From positions 176,226,083 through 176,290,082 of the forward strand of contig NC_090323.1 in assembly GCF_040869045.1 (NCBI RefSeq): a stretch of DNA of 64,000 nt, given 5' to 3'. Shown here piece after piece: positions 56,837-64,000 of the stretch (within the stretch, counting starts at the first letter, position 1; every line of letters starts with the position of its first letter). Below the pieces are notes generated by a model. That model searched no databases and had not been told where the DNA came from. It was given only the letters and a program-made list of their open reading frames with translations. Made by a program: the position numbers and the translations under genes. Source of the DNA: Eurosta solidaginis. Its lineage: Eukaryota > Arthropoda > Insecta > Diptera > Tephritidae.

Positions 56837-58140
56837 TTGGACATGGCAAAGTGGAGCGAATTTAAGATCCAGCAACTGAAGAAGGAGTTGGAGAGCCGTG
56901 GATTGAATACAAACGGCAATAAACTCGAACTTCAGGCACAACTACGAAAGGCAATGGAACTAGTGGGAATTAACGTAGAAGAGTATGTCTTTCCTCCTGA
57001 TGGCGAGGAGACAACAAAAATTGAAGAGAAAAGTGAAACATCGCAGACAGTTACGAGCACAGACTTGAACATGATTTTAGGTGCAATATCTGCTCAAACA
57101 TCGACAGTGTCATCTCAACTGGCAGAAAAAAAGACATATATGGAATCGCAGAAGAACCGTATAACATCCAAGAAGGAATCCCAAGAGACACGAATAACAT
57201 CAAGGATCGAAGCACAAGAAACGTATTTTAGAAATGTAGACACAGAATACATCAAAGATGGAAACACAACTGAAAGAAAAAGAGGCATGCATAACAGTAC
57301 AACTCGAAGCACAGGAGGCGCGTATATCACCAAAACTCGAAGCGCGTATGGACGAGAAAATAACGCAGTTTGAGGAAAAATCGAAGCCGAGGTTGATGCT
57401 TTGAGAGGTCGTATACAGGAGTTGCAAATAAATCGCCCAACAGTTTCAGCGAGTAATCGAAAGGTAAAAACACCGTCTTTTGACGGTTCTGTTCCTTTCC
57501 AGGTCTTTAAGCTACAGTCTGAGAAGACCGCAACAGTGAATAGCTGGAATGCTGAAGATAAAGTTGCTGCACAGTACATAGCACTGAAAAGGCCTGCAGC
57601 AGAGATTTTACAAACCATTCCAGAGGGCGAACGGATATGAAGCATTCATAGGCGCTCTAGAGAGACGATACGGAACTGAGCATAGGAGACAGATATAACA
57701 AATGGAGTTACTGAACCGCTTCCAGAGGCCTGGTGAAACATTGCAAAAGTTTGCGTCGGATGTTGAAATGCTGGTATATTTAGCGAATGCGGACGCACCC
57801 GTGGAATACACTGAAAGGGCAAAGATTCACAGCTTTATAAATGGCATACGGGACGTCGAAACAAAGCGAGCTATATACCCAAACCCAAAGCCAACATTCG
57901 CAGAAACGGTGTCACAAGCTCTGATTCAGAAACAGCGTCACTTCTGTGTAAGCCAGTTTTCAAAGCACGTCGTGTGGAAGTAGAAAGGCCAGAGTGGGTA
58001 GACGCAATATTGGAGGCGCTGAAAGGATCGCATAATCGGAGTGAAAGAGCTATCAAATGCTTCAAATGCGGGAAGCCTGGTCACATTGCACGTCATTGCG
58101 ATCTTGGTCCTAATAGTTCCAACAATGTGGGTGGCCGTAA
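56837..58140 (+). pseudogene. gag with SAP-like N-terminus and CCHC zinc knuckle, broken
   Basis: The start at 56837 (MAKWSEFK) follows the LTR by 54 nt. Residues about 6-40 fit a SAP-type helix-linker-helix (IQQLKKELESRGL...NKLELQAQLRKA). A coiled-coil-like stretch of repeated ESQ/EAQ-ET-RITS units follows. Stops or frameshifts occur at about 57373, 57640 and 57950. Later segments keep capsid-like sequence (PSFDGSVPFQVFKLQ, LLNRFQRPGETLQKFASDVE) and a nucleocapsid zinc knuckle CFKCGKPGHIARHC at about 58058-58099. Gag would package element RNA in cytoplasmic particles; the SAP-like end, if real, could contact nucleic acid. Length before lesions is similar to other gypsy-group gags. Confidence 0.82.
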
Positions 58141-58199
58141 ATACAAAGCTGGAGGAGATGAGCAAGAGCGTGTCAGATGTAAAGAACGAAAACTTGCCC

Positions 58200-58660
58200 C
58201 AGCTATTGAATGTTCTGTGATATCTGTGTCGCAAATTGGAAGAAAATCGAGCAGTCTTGCCGTTGAAGGAAAGCAGGATGGCAAGGAGCATGTACTGACT
58301 GTAGATACGAGCGCATCTCATTCCTTAATCCGATCTGACTTGGTCAACAGGGGAGTAAAACCGTTACCTGGAGCTAGGTAGCGTACCGTCACTGGCGAGT
58401 ATAACCAAGTCCAAGTAGAAGTGGTATGTGAGGTATTAATTGGAAAGGTCATGTTTCTACACAATTCGTTGTGGCGGAGATCGTTGACGAAGTCATATTG
58501 GGAGTGTACTTCTCGGTCGACCATGATATCAAGATCGATATGCAGAGAAGGGTGATGCGTTATGAGAATCAGGATATACCACTTAACTTCAGTTTAGAGA
58601 AAGGGTCAGCAGTAATCGAGTACTTGGGGAGAAGACTCGACAAAGACCACGAAAGTCAAA
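58200..58660 (+). pseudogene. Retropepsin-like protease region, broken
   Basis: Continuous with the zinc-knuckle frame up to 58380. It contains LTVDTSASHSLIRSDLV, corresponding to the aspartic protease motif but reading DTSA where DTGA is usual, so the Gly is lost. After a stop at 58380 the other frame continues with EIVDEVILGVYF, resembling the ILG motif of retropepsins. Translation ends at 58661, after which pol is deleted. Confidence 0.72.
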
Positions 58661-59204
58661 GGTAAAGGTTGATGAGTCGAATGGGCCAAATAAAGCGAAA
58701 TCAAAAGTACCTGCGAGAGAAAGACTGGCATTGACAAAACCTAATGGACGCACTAAAACGACTGAAAGAATTTTCCAGGAAGAATGCAAGGGTGGTTTCA
58801 AGCCAGCGCGCACTTCTGTTGGGAAACGTCGGAACGATATTGAGTATGTGAAGGCAATCCGTCAAGAGCAAGCTCTACAAAGTAGTTCATTGGTCAAACA
58901 ACAGAGTTCACGATCAAGGGTAATGAGTAGTACGATGAAATGCAGGTATGATGAGAACAATAATTCGGAAGGTTTCTTGGAGGGAGATTTGGTGCTGTTA
59001 TACAACCCACAATGAAAAAAGGTTTGTCCGCGAAATAGCAGTGTAATTGGGAAGGCCCATACAAAGTTATAAAACGGACCAACGATTTAGTGTACCGCAT
59101 ACAAACCATCGGTAAACCACGAACCAAAATGAAAGTGGTCCATTTGGAAAGGACGGCAGGCTTTAGATCGAGAGATTTGTCTGATCGGGACGATCAGACT
59201 TAGG
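58661..59204 (+). pseudogene. Integrase C-terminal tail after a large pol deletion
   Basis: The frame from 58731 runs through low-complexity basic sequence to EGDLVLLYNPQ and a stop at 59013. Beyond a frame change come CNWEGPYKVIKRTNDLVYRI QTIGKP and KMKVVHLERT. These are the conserved words at the very end of gypsy-type integrases (GDLV.LYNP, W.GPY.V, VVH..R). The RT, RNase H and the zinc and catalytic parts of integrase are absent, locating the deletion between about 58650 and 58900. Confidence 0.78.
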
Positions 59205-59214
59205 TGGAGGGCAG

Positions 59215-59715
59215 TGTAACGAATATTAGCAACAATTAGGGGTACTGTCATTTCTAAGCCGATGCTAAGCAGTGGCGTGAATGCACATCAATAATTCAAC
59301 CATTATGTCTACACATATGTACATACACGCAGCGGAGAAGCAACGCACAAACACATGCAGATATCTTATCTGAGATATGCAATTATCTCACAAACACACG
59401 CGCATATGAGAGCTATACACGTACGTCTGTAGTTGTAATTATAACAGATAACCAACTAGTAGATTCTAGAACAAAAGCGCCAAGAAGATGCAACGAGGAA
59501 ATCAAAGAGTATAAAAGGCCTCAACAACAGAGGCGCTACAATCAGTTTCGATTAAGCACGCTATCTGTCGAGAAATAGCAGATTTATTTATAACGAAGTA
59601 CTTAAATAAAGACCATTTTGCATTACTAAATATTGGAGTTATTTATTCAACAGATTAGTGATTCGAACTTAGCAGAAGGTTGCAAATTAGAGGATTTGCA
59701 AGTAAATTCGTTACA
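59215..59715 (+). repeat. 3' LTR
   Basis: Starts tgtaacgaatattagc, ends attcgttaca; tataaaagg at about 59511-59519; aataaa at about 59606-59611. A 16-bp segment present in the 5' LTR (around aattgtggaagtgtcg) is missing. Confidence 0.92.
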
Positions 59716-59829
59716 ATACGTATAAGTACTTATATGGGCGTTAATTTCTTACGCGTATGCTAATTTTAATTTGAAGTCGAAAACGTTAAAAATCAACGCC
59801 AGTGAGTTAAAGAATTTGGAATAGGCTTG

Positions 59830-60960
59830 CCGTAGGGTATGCCTGTTAAACCCCTTCAATCTCCGGGACGGCAACAAAAAAATAATTTAAGCCCAGATGC
59901 CATTAACAACCTCCCCTTGAAACTGGGTGTAAAAAGTCCCAAGTGGAACTGTGTGATCATCTACTTAAGGAAGGGGAAACAACTTTTGTCATTAGAGAAA
60001 TTTGATTTAACCCGCTATATTACAAGGGGCACACCTCAGGGTTAGATTTTACCTAAGAGTCAAATCGTTAGTTAGATATAAAGTAAGAGAGGTGGGAAAA
60101 TTGCGGCATATCCGGATGACCTAACTTTTGTATACATAGCCAAATTCTTTCCAACTTTATGTAACCTGATACTGATAGCATTACGGGTGGCCCACTTGAT
60201 GCAATCTTACCATCAAATCCGATAAAGTGGAGCTTGTCTTATACACTTAACGCTACAAAATACCACCGCTAAACTTAGCTGAACTAAATGGTGTTCTCCT
60301 CAACCTGGCCTCTAAGCCCAAATTCCTAAAAGTTATTCAAGAAAAAAAGCTGAACTTGAAGTACAATATACCTACCCGCAAGAAGAAGGGTTACATTGAA
60401 TTACATACAGGTATTAAAGGGCCATTGGATGGATTTGTAACGCGATACCTCGAAATCGCATATAAGACCTGATCATTGTACAGTCTGGCCAGAAAGACCA
60501 TTTTTTTCAGCAAAGATATATTTTATTTTAACGAGAGCCAAAAGGTAATCAAATCCCTTGTCTCTTATTCATTCAATTCCGGACGAACACCAAATTGTCG
60601 CTGATCTCTTCAGAAAATTGAACAACAGAACCCTGTGCACTTCACATAAGTCTCGGCATCCACGGACTAAAGGGAAATTATATTGCGGACGAACTTGGAA
60701 GGCGGGACACAACCTAGTAGATACTTCCCGACTAAGAAAGCTCAGGTACCACACGGAAACGGTGGATCACCCCATGTGCAACAGTTTGGCGTTAAGTGGA
60801 GCAAGACAGTGCCATCTGCGTACTCTCTTACTAGATAATCTACGCCTGGTCAAGAGGCAGTTTTTGATCACCGACATCCCCCGCCCTCCTATGAGGTGAA
60901 ACGTTGTAGATGCAGCCTCTAAATGGCTCAGCGACAGAGTCGGCCGCTATTGAGTTTGGG
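59830..60960 (+). pseudogene. LINE relic: RT to RNase H, heavily decayed
   Basis: Pieces in several plus frames in the correct order: NCVIIYLRKGKQLLSLEKFD LTRYITRGTPQG at 59940-60045 (motif before the catalytic Asp pair), PDDLTFVY at about 60110 where YADD is expected (Ala to Pro, Tyr uncertain), a thumb region near 60230-60330, and RNase H-like pieces around 60560-60720 (PDEHQIVADLFRKL, KSRHPRTKGKLYCGRTW). Then the C-terminal segment to about 60900 (CNSLALSGARQCHLRTLLLD). Many stops. Jockey/I-type LINE; clade unclear. Confidence 0.6.
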
Positions 60961-61809
60961 TAAGCTCTCTCACATAATCGACAAGGCGAGTCAAGGCCTT
61001 ACTTTTCAAATTCATTTAATAATAACATGCAAAGATGCACTCTTAACTTGTTAATGAAACGGGTTGTTACCTAAGGATGAGCACAATTGCTGTAGTCTTA
61101 ACTTGCGTGAGCGTCTGAAGTGCAACGACAATGGCCTTCGTAGAAAAATTGGAAAATTGCATAATAACCACGGAACAAGTCACATAAATCAACGCTTTTG
61201 TATATTATTTGCACATTCATGCACAACACACGTACGTAAACACACAAGAAATAGCGCAAAGAATAGCATTGGCAAAACTCCAAGCAAAGAACTTGGTCAG
61301 TAAAAGAGTAAACATTGAGTAACTGCTGCTCAAATAAAATGCAAATTAAACTGTGGCAAGTTGTTAGTGCTGGAAGCTTGTGCGCCCACTCGCCTTGAGG
61401 TACATAAAGAAAAAAATTACACTTGTGATTGTGAGAATGTGTGTAATGATAGCAAGAAGAAAGTAAGCAAAGTATGCGAACGAAGCAAAAATCTTATGTG
61501 TATATGTGTTTGTAGGTGTGTGCCTCTGTCTTGGCACGTCCTTAACTTTTGTTCAAATCTATAATTATTGCGCTTCACAAGTGATTTTAAAAATTAGAAA
61601 TTACACGCACTCACTTAAAACGTGTATTTGAATTATTTCTTTTGCAATTTTCCTAAGTTCTATGTATTTAAACAATTTCCACGTGAAAATTATCAATATA
61701 TCGCACATGCAATTCATTTAATTAGTCAGTAATTTTTAAATTTTAATGTTGCTGTTGATGTGTCTGATTTTATATCGTGCAGATAATAAATTGTATATTT
61801 AACGGTTAT
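60961..61809. other. Non-coding, nothing recognised
   Basis: Small ORFs at 61064-61303 and 61361-61564 (the latter Cys-rich) have no recognisable domain or splice context. Confidence 0.4.
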
Positions 61810-62410
61810 GGCCGTCCAAAGAGGCGCGCAAGTCGATTCTTCCCTCTGCCAACTGACGCCCATTGCTCACACCAAAGGAGTTTAACTCGTTTTCCACCTG
61901 AGGTGAGTTCCAATAACTTTACTACTAACTATGATTTCTTATTCGGAGCGGCATCTTTCATTCGCATAACATGACCTAGCCCGCGAAGCCACTGCGTTTT
62001 AATTCTTTGGCCTATGTTGATGTCTCCATAAAGCTCGTATAGCTCATTATTAAATCTTCTTCGGCACTTTCCGTAGCAAACGATTAGAGGGATTAGAGGT
62101 CCATAAATCCTCCGATGAACTTTTCTCTCGAACACTGCCAGAGCCGCTATATATGCTGTTGTCATGATCCATGCTTCTGCACCATACAACAGGACTGATA
62201 CGATAAGCGACTTTTAGAGCATGATTTTCGTTTGCCTAGAGAGGACTTTACTTTTTAATTGCCTACCTAGTATAAAGTAGCATTTATTGGAAAGGGTAAT
62301 TCTTCGCTAGATTTCAGAGCTGATGTTGTTGATAGTGATAATGCTGGTTCCCAAATAAACGAAGTCTTTTATAAGACGCAAAAGCACTGACTCTTTTCTC
62401 GATGACAGCA
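61810..62410 (-). pseudogene. EN-RT LINE C-terminal fragment
   Basis: Same family as 39150-40930. Minus strand: YGAEAWIMTTAYIAALAVFE RKVHRRIYGPL, CRRRFNNELYELYGDINIGQ, LRGLGHVMRMKDAAPNKKS (61929-62189), preceded upstream by a frame-shifted KSLIVSVLLYGAEAW region and LG-NI-like sequence to about 62400. Non-functional fragment; this C-terminal part is often mis-annotated as a host gene. Confidence 0.78.
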
Positions 62411-63739
62411 GGTTATTCCTCGTAAAGAATAATGCGACAAATCCCTAAAGAGAGCGGTCTCCGATTGATCTCTTCTGTCTACATTGGGGCAAAATTGATC
62501 TCCTCTGATCCCTTTTGAGTACAGTTGCGATTAGTCAGGTTAAAATCTATGTAGCCCATTTTAAGAAGCATACAAAAGTGGCAACGGAGTGAGTTAAATA
62601 GAAAAGATTATAAGTGATTGACTCGAATTATTTAAGAAAAATGCGGAGCCCTATACCGAACCTAAATAACTTGGACCATATATTCCATTATCGTCGAACC
62701 ATATCTCATTTAATGAGTTGACCACTTAATAATTTTTTACATACATAGATGTATCTAATAATTGTTTGCAAGTTTTAATATTGCCTTTAAAATGTACATA
62801 ACCTCGTAGCATATGAAAACCAACACTCTTTGATGAGAAAAGAAGTTAGTCTTCATTCGTTCCCATATGGGTGATATCGTTCCCGTTCGTGTATAAATGT
62901 GAATAGTTAGCCTCTTGACAGGACATGCTCAAACAAAAGGAAACAGTTCAACGCATATAGATAGATCGAAACTGGCATTAGTCGCATACTCCTTTGCGAC
63001 TCATCCCAGACTGAACGTATTTTTTGGAAAGTTTTTTGTTTTTACTTTGAAACAGGGCCTTGCAGATATAATATTTCTTTCATACGTACATAATGAGCTA
63101 TATGGTAAAAGTATTTTTCACTTTTTTTGATTAAATTTTATTAAGGCAGTTCAGGATTTTGTGCAATTGGCATAGCATCATTGCATTTGCAAACTGTTGT
63201 AGTATTTTTACACAAAACGCCAGCAAATTATAGGGCTATGCATTTGCTATGTCAGGGCAAATACGCAACATTAAAAATCATAGTTTATTTTTTTTTTAAA
63301 TTGAATATCAAATCAGAAACTGTCAATACAAAACAAAATGTTAAAAAAAAATGAAATGAAAAACGTTGTTCACAGTCCTTAGCGTATATTTGCTATAACA
63401 ATGTTTTCAATATCAAATGCACAAAACTCGGCCTTATTGAAGTTTTAAGATTTACTTTGAAAGCGGCATTTAATAGCACTGTGGAAAGAAAAATTGTGAT
63501 ATATGTAGAGTATTCACTCGGTTTAGTTTATTTATTCATTTAAAAGAAGAGTTACATTGCAGTTGCTTAAATTAAGTGGTATTTTAATTAAAGTTAATAG
63601 ATAATATGTATGTTAAATGAGATTATTATATTAGCGTATCTATCTAATTTGTATGATTTTAATAATCGGGAATTGCCCATATTGCTTTTTTAAATGTATG
63701 AAAACATTTATTTGAAGCAATTTTTTAATTTTTATAATT
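62411..63739. other. Non-coding, nothing recognised
   Basis: AT-rich intron-like sequence; a purine/pyrimidine mixture with no gene or known repeat. Confidence 0.4.
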
Positions 63740-63912
63740 TATTTAATAATTTGGGAAAAATTTACAAAGTGACATCAGGACGGACAAGGCGACAGCTGTT
63801 TCGATTATACCTTGTAAATCTCTTCAAAGCCTTTTCTCCCGGGAGTGGGAGTCGAACTCGCACTCCTACGATAGTTGAAATGGTTATAAACGCATTCAGC
63901 TACGTCATGCCT
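63740..63912 (-). mobile_element. tRNA-derived SINE, second family (D)
   Basis: Minus strand from 63912: A-box form gtagctgaatgcgtttataa, B-box form gagttcgactccc about 40 bp on, an unrelated body (ttacaaggtataatcgaaac agctgtcgcc) and an A/T-rich tail toward 63740. The head resembles a tRNA with intact A and B boxes. The body does not match family A. Confidence 0.6.
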
Positions 63913-64000
63913 GTTGTAAAGTTTTTCCCAATTGCCTTCTTTTTTTTTGGCAATTCGTATGCAATGTGTAAAAGATTAAAATATGCAAAAAAAAAAAAAC

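Larger units (their letters stand above)
56267..59715 (+). mobile_element. Ty3/gypsy-type LTR retrotransposon, internally deleted, ATAC target duplication
   Basis: 3.45 kb with two LTRs (517 and 501 bp), 4-bp direct repeats ATAC at 56263-56266 and 59716-59719, gag, a retropepsin-like region and the end of an integrase, but no RT, RNase H or integrase core. The polypurine tract is cttaggtggagggcag before 59215. The primer site would start at about 56785 (ttggtattagaagagg); I cannot assign the tRNA. The LTRs differ by a 16-bp indel near 56435 and roughly two dozen substitutions by eye, so the insertion is not recent. A 4-bp duplication fits gypsy-group elements such as the mdg1/412 lineage. The deletion of pol makes it dependent on others for mobility. 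Confidence 0.9.

Noticed and set aside
57115..57645. 176-codon antisense ORF
   Set aside because: It is the shadow of the gag frame; no motif or start context.
61929..62189. Host craniofacial development protein-like gene
   Set aside because: This similarity is a well-known mis-annotation of a LINE reverse transcriptase C-terminus; the frame is broken and a sister fragment occurs at 39150.

Overview
The window is eukaryotic, AT-rich, repeat-laden DNA from a higher fly. The transposon repertoire (INE-1/Helentron-like elements, tRNA-derived SINEs, RNase H-bearing LINEs, a Ty3/gypsy-type LTR element) and the host gene fit a tephritid-like fruit fly. Species is inference, not something the sequence states.

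Host gene. The only host coding sequence I can support is three exons on the minus strand: 33697-33920, 15821-16031 and 15190-15317. Their splice sites and reading phases agree. Together they encode the pre-Ig segment, the whole first Ig domain and the first half of the second Ig domain of a Dpr-family neuronal cell-surface receptor, best matching Dpr6. The 5' exons (signal peptide) would lie above 64000 and the 3' exons (rest of Ig2, membrane anchor) below 1. The window is therefore probably almost entirely intron: one 17.7-kb intron complete, plus parts of two longer ones.

Layout. 1-15 kb: minisatellites (G-rich 15-bp repeat in inverted orientation, CGATAA-rich block, GCGTAAAAGC-type block), degraded SINEs, a mariner relic, a 0.35-kb diverged tandem duplication and a Helentron-like element. 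15-16 kb: two exons. 16-34 kb (intron): a 118-bp tandem repeat, a 391-bp foldback element, LINE relics, an LTR remnant, four Helentron-like copies or fragments, SINE copies and a RT-RNase H LINE broken up by other repeats. 33.7-33.9 kb: exon. 34-46 kb: a possible nested TIR element, a Helentron-like element carrying 130-bp satellite repeats, an EN-RT LINE relic and a LINE inserted into another LINE. 46.3-47.6 kb: a TIR-bounded element carrying a broken conserved gene. 47.8-53.1 kb: an old degenerate satellite into which two SINEs, a LINE and an LTR have inserted, three of them with visible target duplications. 53.4-55.2 kb: a foldback/TIR family with tRNA-like ends, including an array in which neighbouring units share TIRs. 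56.3-59.7 kb: an LTR retrotransposon with both LTRs and a 4-bp target duplication, keeping gag, protease and an integrase tail but lacking RT. 59.8-62.4 kb: two more LINE relics. 63.7-63.9 kb: a tRNA-derived SINE.

No intact transposase, reverse transcriptase or integrase remains, so every mobile element here looks immobile or dependent on copies elsewhere. The most unusual objects are the shared-TIR array with opposed tRNA-like signals and the TIR element with the conserved broken gene.
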